Counted from the first letter of the stretch, positions 45,461-55,208 are shown. The stretch is 64,000 bases of DNA from Pseudomonas luteola NBRC 103146 (GCF_002091675.1 NZ_BDAE01000001.1:310001-374000); one strand, 5' to 3'. Notes: generated from the sequence alone by a model not told the origin. Numbers and translations are program-made.

Positions 45461-46105
45461 ATGCCGTTGCCTGATATCCAGCTGATCGAGTCGGCTGCCT
45501 TGCCGTACCTGCTTTCCGTGCCTGAGGGCTTGCCACCCACGGAAGGTTGGCCGGTACTCTGTTTTCTGCATGGCTACGATGAGGGCGCACCCATGCCGAT
45601 CCATAAGGCATTGACCGTGCATGGCCCGCTCAACCCGGGCAATCCGGAACAGGTAAGGGAGACCTTTATTGTGGTGGCGCCACAGATGCCATCCAAGGGT
45701 GATCGCTGGCATCGCTTTATTGATGAGGTCGGCAGTATTGTGGTGGACGTGCAAAAGTCCTATTACGGGGATCGCAGGCGGACTTATCTCACCGGCTTCA
45801 GCTTTGGCGGAAACGGTGTATTCGATCTGGCGCTCTCTCAACCTGCTTTCTGGGCGGCGTTATGGCCGGTAGACCTGACGAGCGTGCCTCAATCCGATCC
45901 TCAACGACCGGTCTGGATCAGTGTCGGCGAGGTGACGCGCCGGGCAACGCCCGCCTTTATCAGCCGCTTGGGCCTGACCTCGGCCGAGACCGCCCAGGAG
46001 GGAGACCGCCTGTATCTGGATCAGGGGCAGGACCATGTAGGCGCTGCTCGCCTGGCTTATCGGGACATGCGAATCTACCAGTGGCTGCTGGCCAGGCAGC
46101 TGTAA
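45461..46105 (+). CDS. Alpha/beta hydrolase, putative esterase
   Basis: 214 residues. The nucleophile elbow GFSFGG has Ser114, the oxyanion strand is VLCFLHGYDEG, and the catalytic His is likely in LYLDQGQDHVGAARLAY. Similar to PHB-depolymerase-like or phospholipase/carboxylesterase esterases; no signal peptide. The ATG at 45461 has TGGAGG directly before it; the frame is open upstream to 45404. Substrate unknown. Confidence 0.85.
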   Translation: MPLPDIQLIESAALPYLLSVPEGLPPTEGWPVLCFLHGYDEGAPMPIHKALTVHGPLNPGNPEQVRETFIVVAPQMPSKGDRWHRFIDEVGSIVVDVQKSYYGDRRRTYLTGFSFGGNGVFDLALSQPAFWAALWPVDLTSVPQSDPQRPVWISVGEVTRRATPAFISRLGLTSAETAQEGDRLYLDQGQDHVGAARLAYRDMRIYQWLLARQL

Positions 46106-46197
46106 CAGAATACATCCTGGCTTGCCGACAGGAAGGATGCTCAAGGCTGAACTACGCTGTGCAGAGGGCTTGATGTGCCCCTCAAGGAGAACCCGCA

Positions 46198-46668
46198 GTG
46201 AGATTTGCCCGACGTATCGCCCTTGCCCTTCCGGCTTGCCTGCTGGCCACACTGACCTTGGCGGCCGAGCCGTCACAGCCACCGTCCAGCCCTGAAAAGA
46301 CCACGCAACCGATGCCTGCATCGTCACCAGCCTCGCCAGCCGATACAGGCGCGTCGGGGAGCACGGCTTCAGGCGTGCTGCTGACCATTATCCTGCGGCA
46401 CGACCAGTCCAAGCCGCTGACCGAAACCAAGCAGGAACTCAGGCGTCAGGGCTTTTTTGACAATTTTCCGCCCCCGGGCACAGAGGTGGTGTCCTGGTAT
46501 GTCGTGATGGGAATTGGTCAGATCGTGACCCTGCGCGTACCGCCGGACAAACTGCCGGACGTGAACATGGCGGTGGAAAAGGGCGCCTGGGGCTCCTTTC
46601 ATACCGAGTTCTATCCGACCTATGACTACCGCGAGGCTGCCAAGAGCGAATACAAGTCGCTCAAGTAG
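46198..46668 (+). CDS. Exported protein of unknown function
   Basis: 156 residues from GTG 46198, with AAGGAGA 7 nt upstream. Signal peptide at about 1-22 (ending TLAAE), a Pro/Ser/Thr-rich low-complexity linker (about 24-60), then a compact domain (LLTIILRHDQSKPLTETKQELRRQGFFDNFPPPGTEVVSWYVVMGIGQIVTLRVPPDKL). The domain is conserved in appearance but I do not name it. Expected in the periplasm. Confidence 0.8.
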   Translation: MRFARRIALALPACLLATLTLAAEPSQPPSSPEKTTQPMPASSPASPADTGASGSTASGVLLTIILRHDQSKPLTETKQELRRQGFFDNFPPPGTEVVSWYVVMGIGQIVTLRVPPDKLPDVNMAVEKGAWGSFHTEFYPTYDYREAAKSEYKSLK

Positions 46669-46699
46669 ACAGGGCGGGAGCCGGTGGGCTCCCGCTGTC
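46668..46699. terminator. Hairpin between convergent genes
   Basis: GACAG-GCGGGAGCC/GGGCTCCCGC-TGTC extended stem with a 3-nt loop, between 46198-46668 and the KefB-like gene ending 46705. Strong stem without T-run. Confidence 0.55.
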
Positions 46700-46704
46700 G
46701 CCCA

Positions 46705-48411
46705 TTAGCCGGGATGCGGATGCAGGTCTTCTCCACGCTCTTGGGTGGGCAGGCCCAGCTCGGTAAACATGCCTCGGGCAATCTCGCGCTCGCCCATGAT
46801 GACAACGTTAGCGCCACTTTCTTGCAGGTGCTGCACCAACTCGTCGTAATGGGCGCGGGAAACGATATTGAGGGACGCATTCAGCTCTCGCGCACGCCTC
46901 GAGACCTCGCAGGCCTCAATCCCGTTCGGGATGGCGATCAGCAGCGTATGCGCCTGCTCGATATGAGCCTTTTGAAGCACGTTCGGCTGCGCAGCATTAC
47001 CCAGCACGGCACTGATCTGATCTGCCCGCAGCTCCTCGATATGATCGCGATCATTCTCGATCACCACGAACGGCATGTGTTCACGGCGCAGGCGAGCACT
47101 GACCAGCCTGCCAACCCGGCCATGGCCGACCAGAACCACATGATCGGTTTCGGTAATGGGTGGCGGCTCTACCACTTCGGGCGCATGGGGCGCCTTGGCA
47201 TTGGGAAGCGCCTGCCCTTCGCGTCGCTCGAGCCATGGCTGGAGACGGTCGATAATGCTGAACAGCGCAGGGTTCAGAATGATGGAAATGATCGCACCGC
47301 CCAGAATCAGGTCGCGGCCTTCCTCAGGCAGCAGCTCCAGGCTGACGCCCAGGCTCGCCAGGATGAATGAAAACTCACCAATCTGGGCAAGACTTGCTGA
47401 AATGGTCAGGGCTACGCTAAGCGGGCGCCGGGCCAGCAGTACGATGATCAGCGCAGCCAAGGACTTGCCAACGATGATGATCAGTACCGTGGCCAATAGG
47501 TGCAGCGGGTGCGAGAGCAGCACTTCCGGGTTGAACAGCATGCCGACGGAAAAGAAGAACAGCACGGCAAAGGCTTCACGCAACGGCAGGGAATTGTCGG
47601 CTGCCTCGTGACTGAGTTCCGACTCGTTCAGGACCATGCCGGCAAAGAAGGCACCCAGCGCAAAGGACACGCCGAACAGGACCGATGAGCCAAAGGCAAT
47701 CCCCATGGCCAGTGCCAGTACGGCGAGGGTAAACAACTCCCGTGATCCGGTGCGGGCGACACGCTTGAGTAGCCACGGGACGACTCTCCGGCCCACGATC
47801 AGCATCAGCGCTACGAAGGCGCTCACTTTCACCAGTGTCAGCAGAAGTTGCATGCTCAGGCTAGTGTCGCTTTCGGCGGCCTTGCCGCCCAGCATGCCGG
47901 AGAGTGCTGGCAGCAGAACCAGTGCCAGCACCATCATCAGGTCTTCCACAATCAGCCAGCCGACGGCGATGCGACCGCGGCGACTTTCCATCATCTGTCG
48001 TTCCTCCATGGCCCTGAGCAGCACCACGGTACTGGCGACCGAGAGTGACAGGCCAAAGACCAGCCCTGCACCCAACCCCCAGCCCAGGAGGTGCGCAAGG
48101 CCCATCCCCATAAGCGTGGCTACGGCAATTTGCCCAATGGCACCGGGAATGGCGATTTTGCGGACCGACATCAGGTCCTTGATGGAAAAATGCAGGCCTA
48201 CGCCAAACATCAGCAGGATCACGCCGATTTCGGACAGCTCATGGGCAATATCACTGTCGGCTACAAAGCCTGGCGTAAAGGGGCCGGCCAATACGCCGGC
48301 CAGAAGATAGCCCGCCAGAGGAGGCAGGCGCAGGCGGTTGGCGAGGAGGCCCAGAAAAAAGGCCAGAACCAGGCCGGCGGCCAAGGTAGTAATCAGGGGC
48401 ATTTCATGCAT
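46705..48411 (-). CDS. CPA2 cation:proton antiporter with TrkA-N domain (YbaL/KefB-like)
   Basis: 568 residues. The membrane part (about 1-390, 12 or more helices) shows RLRLPPLAGYLLAGVLAGPFTPG, EIGVILLMFGVGLHFS and GWLIVEDLMMVLALVLLPAL. A cytoplasmic NAD-binding TrkA-N domain (from about 415, VVLVGHGRVGRLVSARL) closes the protein. Predicted K+/H+ exchange at the inner membrane, as for YbaL (RosB). The start at 48411 or the ATG three codons later. No ancillary KefF/KefG gene nearby. Confidence 0.9.
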   Translation of the reverse strand: MHEMPLITTLAAGLVLAFFLGLLANRLRLPPLAGYLLAGVLAGPFTPGFVADSDIAHELSEIGVILLMFGVGLHFSIKDLMSVRKIAIPGAIGQIAVATLMGMGLAHLLGWGLGAGLVFGLSLSVASTVVLLRAMEERQMMESRRGRIAVGWLIVEDLMMVLALVLLPALSGMLGGKAAESDTSLSMQLLLTLVKVSAFVALMLIVGRRVVPWLLKRVARTGSRELFTLAVLALAMGIAFGSSVLFGVSFALGAFFAGMVLNESELSHEAADNSLPLREAFAVLFFFSVGMLFNPEVLLSHPLHLLATVLIIIVGKSLAALIIVLLARRPLSVALTISASLAQIGEFSFILASLGVSLELLPEEGRDLILGGAIISIILNPALFSIIDRLQPWLERREGQALPNAKAPHAPEVVEPPPITETDHVVLVGHGRVGRLVSARLRREHMPFVVIENDRDHIEELRADQISAVLGNAAQPNVLQKAHIEQAHTLLIAIPNGIEACEVSRRARELNASLNIVSRAHYDELVQHLQESGANVVIMGEREIARGMFTELGLPTQERGEDLHPHPG

Positions 48412-48715
48412 GCGGTGGCTCCATGTGGGGCTGGGGCAAAAAGAACCCGCAAGGCTTGGAGACCCAGCCTATGGACTGGCCTCACCATGGCGCTCAGATA
48501 TTCAAGGCATCATGCACGCAGCGATAAAGTACGCACCGTATTGGAGTTATAGCTACAAAAATGCTGGCGCCAAACCTTATAAGGCCAGGCAGGGTGTAGT
48601 AAGGACAAGCGGTAAAGGCTGAAAGTTGCCGTTCTCTTTTCGGCGTGTCTGAATAAAGCGTTTTCAGGGTTATCTCAGATATTTCCCGATATTACGCATG
48701 CTTTACCGACAAAGG
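48412..48715. other. Intergenic region
   Basis: 304 nt between the antiporter start and the convergently placed end of the radical SAM gene. I see no gene, strong hairpin or named motif. Confidence 0.5.
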
Positions 48716-49777
48716 TCAGAAAAGTGGCATCTGCTGACCGGGAGGGCTGAACTGAGTGCAGTCCAGCGAGATGCGTGCTTCGCGACGATTCAGGCCCAGG
48801 CGGCGCAGGGCGATACGAAATCGCTGTTCAAGCAGATCGGCAAATATCCCTTCGCCATGCATGCGCGTGGTAAAGCGACTGTCATAGACCTCACCACCTC
48901 GACTCTGGCGAATCAGGCTCATAACATGGGCCGCACGCTGCGGATAGTGAGCTTCGAGCCATTCCTCGAACAAGGGGGCCACCTCCCGCGGCAGGCGCAG
49001 CAGAACATACCCTGCCGAGCGAGCCCCGGCATCGTGGGCTGCTTCAAGCAGATGTTCCAGTTCGCGGTCGTTAATCCTTGGAATGATGGGGGCGCACATG
49101 ACGCCAACCGGAACCTCGGCCTCACGCAGGGTGCGAATAACCTTGAGCCGCGCGGACGGGGCCGCTGCCCTGGGCTCCAAGGTACGTTTCAGCTCATCGT
49201 CCAGTGTGGTCAGGCTGATCCCGACCTTGATCAGGCCACGGGCCGCCAGCTCGCTCAACAGGTCAAGGTCACGCAGGATAAGCGTACCCTTGGTGATGAT
49301 CGTAGCCGGATGCCGATACCGGAGGAGTACCTCAAGTGCCTGGCGCGTCAGGCGCTGCTCGCGTTCGATGGGCTGATAGGGATCGGTATTACCCCCGATG
49401 GCGATGGGCTTGCAGACATAACCCGGTTTGGACAGCTCCCTCTCCAGAGCTTCGGCCAGATTGGTCTTGGCAATCAGCCGGGTCTCGAAGTCGAGGCCGG
49501 GCGAGAGATCCCAATAGGCATGGGTTGGACGGGCATAGCAGTAGATGCAGCCATGTTCGCAGCCGCGATAGGGATTAAGAGACTGTTCGAAGGGAATGTC
49601 CGGTGAGGTATTGCGCGAGATGACCGTCTTGGCCGTTTCCAGCCGAATCTCGGTTGCCTGGGTGGGAGGAAGATCCTGGAACCAGCCATCGTCATAAGCT
49701 TCCGACCGGGTAGGGGCATAGCGGTTGTGCGGATTACTACCGGTCCCCCGACCGCGTGGAGGCTTTTGATGGGTCAT
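48716..49777 (-). CDS. PA0069-family radical SAM protein (SplB-like)
   Basis: 353 residues. The radical SAM cluster motif CEHGCIYC places Cys73, Cys77 and Cys80, followed by the family-typical YARPTHAYWDLSPGLDFETRL, then PIAIGGNTDPYQPIEREQRLTRQALEVL. The family is related to spore photoproduct lyase and is linked to DNA damage through its regulation. A perfect LexA box lies 21 nt upstream of the start. Substrate unknown; the damage-inducible setting supports a DNA repair role. Confidence 0.93.
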   Translation of the reverse strand: MTHQKPPRGRGTGSNPHNRYAPTRSEAYDDGWFQDLPPTQATEIRLETAKTVISRNTSPDIPFEQSLNPYRGCEHGCIYCYARPTHAYWDLSPGLDFETRLIAKTNLAEALERELSKPGYVCKPIAIGGNTDPYQPIEREQRLTRQALEVLLRYRHPATIITKGTLILRDLDLLSELAARGLIKVGISLTTLDDELKRTLEPRAAAPSARLKVIRTLREAEVPVGVMCAPIIPRINDRELEHLLEAAHDAGARSAGYVLLRLPREVAPLFEEWLEAHYPQRAAHVMSLIRQSRGGEVYDSRFTTRMHGEGIFADLLEQRFRIALRRLGLNRREARISLDCTQFSPPGQQMPLF

Positions 49778-49797
49778 GACCTTGTCTCAGAGATATA

Positions 49798-49813
49798 CTG
49801 TTTTAATATACAG
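49798..49813 (-). promoter_or_regulatory. LexA (SOS) box
   Basis: On the minus strand CTGTATATTAAAACAG fits CTGT-N8-ACAG. It is the core of a 30-bp region with perfect 10-bp arms AGATATACTG/CAGTATATCT (49791-49820). Directly upstream of the PA0069-type gene, which belongs to the LexA regulon in P. aeruginosa. Confidence 0.92.
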
Positions 49814-49847
49814 TATATCTTGAGCAGGCATTAAGCCAGAGGGTACG

Positions 49848-49884
49848 GCAAAAAAAGGCAGGACGGCGCGGGGCGCCGTCCTGA
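49848..49884 (-). terminator. gloA terminator
   Basis: CAGGACGGCGC/GCGCCGTCCTG hairpin followed on the minus strand by CCTTTTTTT, 6 nt after the gloA stop. Confidence 0.9.
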
Positions 49885-49889
49885 AGGTC

Positions 49890-50417
49890 TTACGCGACCG
49901 GCGTGAACTGGATGATTTCTACCCAGTAGCCATCGGGGTCCTTGATGAACGCGATGTCTTTCATGCTGCCGTCGGTCAGGCGCTTCTGGAAGGTAACGCC
50001 CAGCTCTTCGAAGCGCGCACAGGCGGCGTGGATGTCCGGTACGGCAACGCACAGGTGGCCAAAGCCGCGTGGATCGCTGTTGCCGCTGTGATAGGTGAAG
50101 TCCGGATCATCTTCAGTGCCGTGGTTATGCGTCAGCTCCAGAAGCCCGGAAAGGGATTTACGCCAGCGGTGACGCTCTTCCGGATCTGTCGGGATCTGGG
50201 ACTTGTCAGCAATCAACGCCAGGAAGTACAGGCTGAACTTGCCTGCCGGGAAATCCTTTTTCTCCAACATGGTGAAGCCAAGGATGCGGGTGTAGAAGTC
50301 CAGGGTCTTCTCAATGTCCTTCACACGGATCATGGTGTGGTTGTAGACATACTCGGCAGTGGCTGCGTCAGGCTGGGCCGTAACGCCCGGCAGGTTGTTC
50401 AATTCATTCAAGGTCAT
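49890..50417 (-). CDS. gloA: Lactoylglutathione lyase (glyoxalase I)
   Basis: 175 residues with the vicinal oxygen chelate fold. Metal ligands: His in [12 protein letters not shown], Glu in [10 protein letters not shown], His in [11 protein letters not shown] and Glu in GYWVEIIQF. The length and the [13 protein letters not shown] block identify the longer eukaryote-like GloA present in Pseudomonas. It converts the methylglyoxal-glutathione hemithioacetal to S-lactoylglutathione. Single gene with its own terminator. Confidence 0.95.
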   Translation of the reverse strand: MTLNELNNLPGVTAQPDAATAEYVYNHTMIRVKDIEKTLDFYTRILGFTMLEKKDFPAGKFSLYFLALIADKSQIPTDPEERHRWRKSLSGLLELTHNHGTEDDPDFTYHSGNSDPRGFGHLCVAVPDIHAACARFEELGVTFQKRLTDGSMKDIAFIKDPDGYWVEIIQFTPVA

Positions 50418-50535
50418 CGTAGTTCTCCAGATGATAAATCCAGACGGTATTTAAATAGCCAGCTTATCACTTTTGCGTGTCGTTTAGGCTGAGTAGACCC
50501 TGGCTGTGGCAAATGGCCACGAAGGCCGTTGAGGT

Positions 50536-51561
50536 TCAGGACGATTCCAGCAAGGCCTGCTGCTTCGCCTGCCAGACGATTTCATAGGACCGCAGGCGCT
50601 CCTTAAAGTCATAGGTCTCGGTATGAATCAGGAGTTCATCGGCCTGGGTGCTTTCCAGCAATTTCTGCAAACCTGCCCGCACCTCATCAGGGCCTCCAAT
50701 GATGGCCGCTGCATACTGGTCTTCCACGGCCAGCCGCTCTTGAGGCGTCCACTCCATCGTTTCGGGCGGAGGCTTCAGCCGGCTGGAGCGGCCGCGCCCG
50801 AGATCCAGCGCCTTTTGATACAGGGAGTGCATCAAACGCTTGGCTCTTGACCGGGTATCCGCCGCCATGACGGGAACAGCCACGATGACCCGCGGCCGCG
50901 GCTGGTGCAGAGAAGGTTTGAAATGCTCGCGATAGGCCGCTATCGCCTCATGCAGGCGGGCCGGCGAAAAATGCGCGGCAAACGCATAGGGCAGCCCAAG
51001 CTCAGCGGCCAAGCGAGCACTGATCAGGCTGGAGCCCAGCATCCAGATCGGAACGCTCAGCCCTTCGCCTGGGGCGCGGGTGAAGGGCTGCGTATTCAAG
51101 GCTGATTCCGTGCCTTCGTCGAATAGCGCAAGCAGTTCACGGACGCGCTCAGGAAATTCCCGGCTCGCCGTGATCATGTTGACCCGCAGCGCTTCCATGG
51201 TGGCGTAATCCCCGCCGGGAGAGCGACCTATACCCAAATCGATGCGGCCTGGGTACAGGATTTCCAGCGTACCGAACTGCTCGGCCACGTACTGGGGGGT
51301 ATGGTTCGGCAGCATGACACCGCCTGCCCCCACACGGATACGGCGGGTGGCAGCCGCTACCTGCCCGATCAGCACGGCGGTGGCCGAGGCGGCTACACCG
51401 TCCATGTTGTGGTGTTCGGACAACCAGTAACGGTGATAACCCCAGCGATCGGCCTGCTCGGCCAGGGTAAGGGTGTTGCGTAGGGCCTCGCCTACCGACT
51501 GGCCAGCCGTGACAGGGGCAAGGTCAAGTATCGACAGGCGGGTCTTGGCTAATGTCCGCAT
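50536..51561 (-). CDS. Luciferase-like (LLM) flavin-dependent monooxygenase
   Basis: 341 residues of the bacterial luciferase TIM-barrel family: [81 protein letters not shown], then [14 protein letters not shown]. This is the MsnO8/YhbW-like group, cytoplasmic and FMN-dependent; substrate unknown. Alone on its strand, 118 nt from gloA. Confidence 0.92.
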   Translation of the reverse strand: MRTLAKTRLSILDLAPVTAGQSVGEALRNTLTLAEQADRWGYHRYWLSEHHNMDGVAASATAVLIGQVAAATRRIRVGAGGVMLPNHTPQYVAEQFGTLEILYPGRIDLGIGRSPGGDYATMEALRVNMITASREFPERVRELLALFDEGTESALNTQPFTRAPGEGLSVPIWMLGSSLISARLAAELGLPYAFAAHFSPARLHEAIAAYREHFKPSLHQPRPRVIVAVPVMAADTRSRAKRLMHSLYQKALDLGRGRSSRLKPPPETMEWTPQERLAVEDQYAAAIIGGPDEVRAGLQKLLESTQADELLIHTETYDFKERLRSYEIVWQAKQQALLESS

Positions 51562-51757
51562 GGGCCTCTCCTTGATGATCGGCAGCGCAACAGGCGCTTT
51601 CAGACAGAATCCGAGAGTCGCGTACGATGCGCTGCTCAGGCGGGAGAATCAAGGCGTGCAGGTGGTTGATGCCAAAAAGATCGCACACGTCTGGCATGTT
51701 CAGACCCGATGGAAACGGTTGGACTGAAGGCCCGGACCTGTCGAGCCTTCAGTTGGA
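51562..51757. other. Short intergenic region
   Basis: 196 nt between LLM start and the GST stop; no gene or motif seen. Confidence 0.4.
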
Positions 51758-52489
51758 TCACACCTCGTCGAGCTCAGGATAATGGCGAAAGATGCCATTT
51801 TCGCTGAAGGGTAGGCGTCGATCGGAGGCCAGATAGGCGTTGATATTGGGACGCTGGGCTACCCGGGAGACCAGATCGACGACCTTGGGCATATCCGCCT
51901 CGATCCGCTGCATGGCCTTGGGCAGGGCATAACGCAGCCCGCTCACGGCTTGAAAGAGCGACAGGTCGACATAGGAGAGCGAGTCTCCGACCAGATAACG
52001 ATCTCCCTTGGGATTATCCTCTAGAACGTGCTCGAAATAGTCGAGGAACTTGGGAATACGTTCCTTGATGAACCCTTCCGCACGGCGCTTGGCTTCCGTC
52101 TTCTGGTCTTCGTAATACAACGAGGAGCCTATGGGGTGATGAATGTCGTGGGCTTCGGTTACAAGGTCAGCAATAGTCAGCTGCAGACCATGGGCCCACA
52201 GGCGTGAGGCTTCATCTTCCGGAGCCAGCCCGAGGCGGGGTCCCAGGAACTGCAGGATATTGGCAACATGGGAGACGATCAGATCGCCCGCCTTGAGAAA
52301 GGGGAGGGCGAAGGGGGGGAAGGGCGTTGCCTCACCGTTCAGATAGGATTCCATGGCAGGCATGCCCAGGCCATCCTCTTCGGAGCCATTGCCCACATCC
52401 ACGTAGTCAGCGCCGGCTTCTTCCAGCGCGAGGCGGATGAACTCGCCTCGTCCCTGAATGGTGGGCCAGTAATGCAGTTCGTAACGCAT
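51758..52489 (-). CDS. Glutathione S-transferase, long form
   Basis: 243 residues. N-terminal thioredoxin-like domain YELHYWPTIQGRGEFIRLALEEAGADYVDV with likely catalytic Tyr in the first strand, and a C-terminal all-alpha domain with the GST N-capping block GDSLSYVDLSLFQAV. The domain layout resembles the sigma/alpha type more than the bacterial beta class, an uncommon type in bacteria. Function unknown, cytoplasmic detoxification likely. Confidence 0.9.
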   Translation of the reverse strand: MRYELHYWPTIQGRGEFIRLALEEAGADYVDVGNGSEEDGLGMPAMESYLNGEATPFPPFALPFLKAGDLIVSHVANILQFLGPRLGLAPEDEASRLWAHGLQLTIADLVTEAHDIHHPIGSSLYYEDQKTEAKRRAEGFIKERIPKFLDYFEHVLEDNPKGDRYLVGDSLSYVDLSLFQAVSGLRYALPKAMQRIEADMPKVVDLVSRVAQRPNINAYLASDRRLPFSENGIFRHYPELDEV

Positions 52490-52744
52490 TGCTCGTCTCC
52501 TTTCAATGAGGGTCTCCCTGTGGGACAGACGATCCCTCCAGGAGTTGTTTGCCTGTTTTCACGAACGAACAGCCGTCACAGTATCGGATTGCTCGGCTTA
52601 TGGCGGGAAGGCGCGAACAGCTGTTTGATTCTTCTGCGGTGACATCTGCCGCTCAGTCCGGTCTACCCCCTACAAGGCTATGCCTTCACCTTTACAAACA
52701 GCCAAGTCCGGTTGCCTGTAGATAAAGTATGAGAGGAGATGGGG

Positions 52745-53623
52745 ATGTTGGGATTCAGTCTTCGTGGGTTGGGCCCGCTGGACGTACTCAAGCGGGCGGT
52801 CAAGGAATTCAATGAAGACGATATGGCGACTTATGCTTCGGCATTGGCCTATCAGATGTTCTTTTCGATGTTTCCTTTCATTCTGTTCCTGATCTCGCTG
52901 GTGGGCTTTCTGCATCTGCCCGACTTCTTCAACTGGCTACGCGAGCAGGCCAACTATGTCCTGCCGGCGCAGGCACTGGAGCAGGTCAATCCAGTGATCG
53001 ATCAGCTTCAGCAAAATCAGCAGGGCGGCTTGCTGTCGGTAGGGATCATCGTGGCGCTGTGGTCAGCTTCTGCGGCAGTGCGCTCGCTGATGACGGCCCT
53101 GAACATGGCCTATGATGTCGAGGAAGGACGACCCGTCTGGAAGCGGTTACCACTGTCGGTGTTTTATACTATCGGGCTGGCGCTGATGCTCATCAGCGCT
53201 GCCGCCCTGATGGTTACTGGCCCGCAGTTCCTGAATTGGCTGACCAGCTACATTGGCCTTGAACAGGTCTTTATCACGGTCTGGACCTGGATCCGCTGGC
53301 CCGTTGCTGTGATCCTCCTGATGCTGGCCGTGGCGATCATTTATTACGCAGCGCCCGATGTGGAGCAGGACTTTCGGTTCATTACACCCGGCTCGGTGCT
53401 CGCTGTAGTGGTTTGGATTGCCGCCTCCTTGGGCTTTGCCTTTTACGTCCAGAACTTTGGCAACTACAACGCCATGTATGGCGGGATCGGCACGATCATC
53501 ATCATGCTCCTGTACCTGTACATCTCATCAGCAGTGCTGCTGTTTGGCGCGGAAATCAACGCGGTGATCGAGCATCACTCCAACGAGGGCAAAGAAAAGG
53601 GCGACAAGAAGCTGGACGAGTAA
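52745..53623 (+). CDS. YihY/BrkB-family membrane protein
   Basis: 292 residues with six to seven membrane segments; family blocks DDMATYASALAYQMFFSMFPFILFLISLVGFL and LWSASAAVRSLMTALNMAYDVEEGRP. The exact function is unknown (the older annotation as ribonuclease BN is not supported by the fold). I choose the ATG at 52745 over the one at 52739: AGGAG at 52734-52738 abuts the first ATG but is 6 nt from the second. The C-terminus is charged and Lys-rich. Confidence 0.9.
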   Translation: MLGFSLRGLGPLDVLKRAVKEFNEDDMATYASALAYQMFFSMFPFILFLISLVGFLHLPDFFNWLREQANYVLPAQALEQVNPVIDQLQQNQQGGLLSVGIIVALWSASAAVRSLMTALNMAYDVEEGRPVWKRLPLSVFYTIGLALMLISAAALMVTGPQFLNWLTSYIGLEQVFITVWTWIRWPVAVILLMLAVAIIYYAAPDVEQDFRFITPGSVLAVVVWIAASLGFAFYVQNFGNYNAMYGGIGTIIIMLLYLYISSAVLLFGAEINAVIEHHSNEGKEKGDKKLDE

Positions 53624-53634
53624 ACCGCTCTAAG

Positions 53635-54198
53635 TCAGGGGCGCTGCCAGTCCGCATGGGTGAGCCGGTACAGGCAGTGCCGGCGCAAGGGGTGGCCAGC
53701 AGGGACACGGGGATGATCGAAGTCTTCCTGGGTATTTCGCATTCCAAGCCGCTCCATCACGGCTCGAGAGCGGTGATTGCTCAAGGCTGTAAAGGCGACG
53801 ATCTCGTCTAGCGCCAGTTGCTCGAACCCGATGCGCAAGGCTTCACGCGCGGCCTCTAAGGCATATCCCTTTCCCCAGTAGGCCCTGACCAATCGCCAGC
53901 CAATTTCCACGCACGGCGAGCAGGGCAGACCTTCTGGAGCATTCAGGCCGGTAAAGCCGATGAATGCGTCTGTCTCCTTCAGTTCAACTGCCCAGAAGCC
54001 CCAGCCCTGCTGTTCGATTTTGTCCTGGATACGCTCACGCTCGGCCTCGCTGCTGGCAAAATCCAGTACACCCGGAAAGTATTCACGTACCTCTGGATCA
54101 GAGTTCAGCGCGGCATAAGGGAGACGGTCTTCGTCACGCCATGGGCGAAGCCGCAGGCGGGCCGTTTCGTAAAGGGCAGGCTCCAGAGGCGGGTGCAT
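53635..54198 (-). CDS. GNAT N-acetyltransferase (RimJ/RimL type)
   Basis: 187 residues with the RimJ/L pattern: TARLRLRPWRDEDRLPYAALNSDPEVREYFPG at the start, motif A region VEIGWRLVRAYWGKGYALEAAREALRIGFEQLALDEIVAFTALSNHRSRAVMERLGM, the acetyl-CoA binding site. Substrate unknown. It is convergent with the YihY gene (11 nt between the stops) and 4 nt downstream of the LysE-type gene on the same strand, so part of a compact transcript. Confidence 0.92.
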   Translation of the reverse strand: MHPPLEPALYETARLRLRPWRDEDRLPYAALNSDPEVREYFPGVLDFASSEAERERIQDKIEQQGWGFWAVELKETDAFIGFTGLNAPEGLPCSPCVEIGWRLVRAYWGKGYALEAAREALRIGFEQLALDEIVAFTALSNHRSRAVMERLGMRNTQEDFDHPRVPAGHPLRRHCLYRLTHADWQRP

Positions 54199-54202
54199 AT
54201 GG

Positions 54203-54829
54203 CTACCTTTGTTGCAGGGCCGCCACGGTCAGGCCGGACGTGATGAAGGCAATACCCGCACCCCAATTGAGACCGCCTACGACGCGTGGGCGATGCTTTA
54301 GCCAGCGGGCCAGCCGCGAAGCACAGGAGCCCATGATGGAAAAGCCGATAAAGGTCAGCAAGGCAAACCAGGCGCCGTAGACCAGCATCTGGATCGTCAC
54401 GGAGCCGCGGGCAGGGCTTACGAACTGGGGTAGAAAGGCCAGGACAAACAGGCCCGGCTTGGGGTTGAGCACAGCCGACAGCAGACCGGTAAGGAAGATG
54501 GTTTTCAACGGCTGATGAGCAGCCGGAGTAAAGGTGATCAGGTTGCGCGAACGCAATACCTTGATCCCCAGCCACAGCAGGTAGGCGGCGCCCACCAGCT
54601 TGACGACCCAAAATGCCACGGCTGATGTTTTCATTAGTAGCGTCAGGCCGAAGGTGGCGGCTGTGACGTGAAACAGGATGCCAACGCCTGAGGACAGTCC
54701 GGAAACGATGGCGGCCCGGCTACCCTGGCTCAGGCCACGGCCAATGGCAAGCAGATTGTCCGGGCCGGGAGACAGGATCAACAACGCGCAGGCTGCGGTA
54801 TAGGCGAGCCAGATATCGATTGGAAACAT
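54203..54829 (-). CDS. LysE/RhtB-family amino acid exporter
   Basis: 208 residues with about six membrane segments. The N-terminal LILSPGPDNLLAIGRGLSQGSRAAIVSGLSSGVGILFHVTAATFGL is diagnostic of the family. It likely exports amino acids or derivatives. The ATG at 54829 has AAGGA about 9 nt upstream; the frame extends 20 codons further but overlaps the upstream gene. Tandem with the GNAT gene. Confidence 0.92.
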   Translation of the reverse strand: MFPIDIWLAYTAACALLILSPGPDNLLAIGRGLSQGSRAAIVSGLSSGVGILFHVTAATFGLTLLMKTSAVAFWVVKLVGAAYLLWLGIKVLRSRNLITFTPAAHQPLKTIFLTGLLSAVLNPKPGLFVLAFLPQFVSPARGSVTIQMLVYGAWFALLTFIGFSIMGSCASRLARWLKHRPRVVGGLNWGAGIAFITSGLTVAALQQR

Positions 54830-54854
54830 GATCAGTCCTTGGATATTTTCTTGT

Positions 54855-55121
54855 TCAGACCCAATAGTGATACAGGCGGATAAAGCCACGCCAGATCATA
54901 CCCAGCCAAACGGGAAACAGGGTGGGCCAGATGAATGCTGCCAGCAAAAATAATCCCAGGCAGCCCCAGAAGTATCCTGTCCCGAGAAATCCGCCCGTGA
55001 AAGCCAGCCCCTGATTGAGCGCAAGCCATAGCAGCACCGCTGTTACCAGGGCAAATGGCAGGGCGGCCAGGAGGCTGATAATGCGGGTTTCGAGCGAGTG
55101 TCCATTGTCCTTATGAGCCAT
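54855..55121 (-). CDS. Small two-helix membrane protein, unknown
   Basis: 88 residues. Two or three hydrophobic segments (ISLLAALPFALVTAVLLWLAL and YFWGCLGLFLLAAFIWPTLFPVWLGMIW) follow a short basic-polar N-terminus. I do not recognise it. It is followed 25 nt later by the LysE-type gene on the same strand, so probably cotranscribed. Confidence 0.7.
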   Translation of the reverse strand: MAHKDNGHSLETRIISLLAALPFALVTAVLLWLALNQGLAFTGGFLGTGYFWGCLGLFLLAAFIWPTLFPVWLGMIWRGFIRLYHYWV

Positions 55122-55208
55122 TGCAACTCCCTATCCATGAAAGGCACCTCCAGAGTATGGCAGTGTTCTGGTTGATCCAGCGTGCAGCAGTACCTAAATC
55201 GCGCCTAT

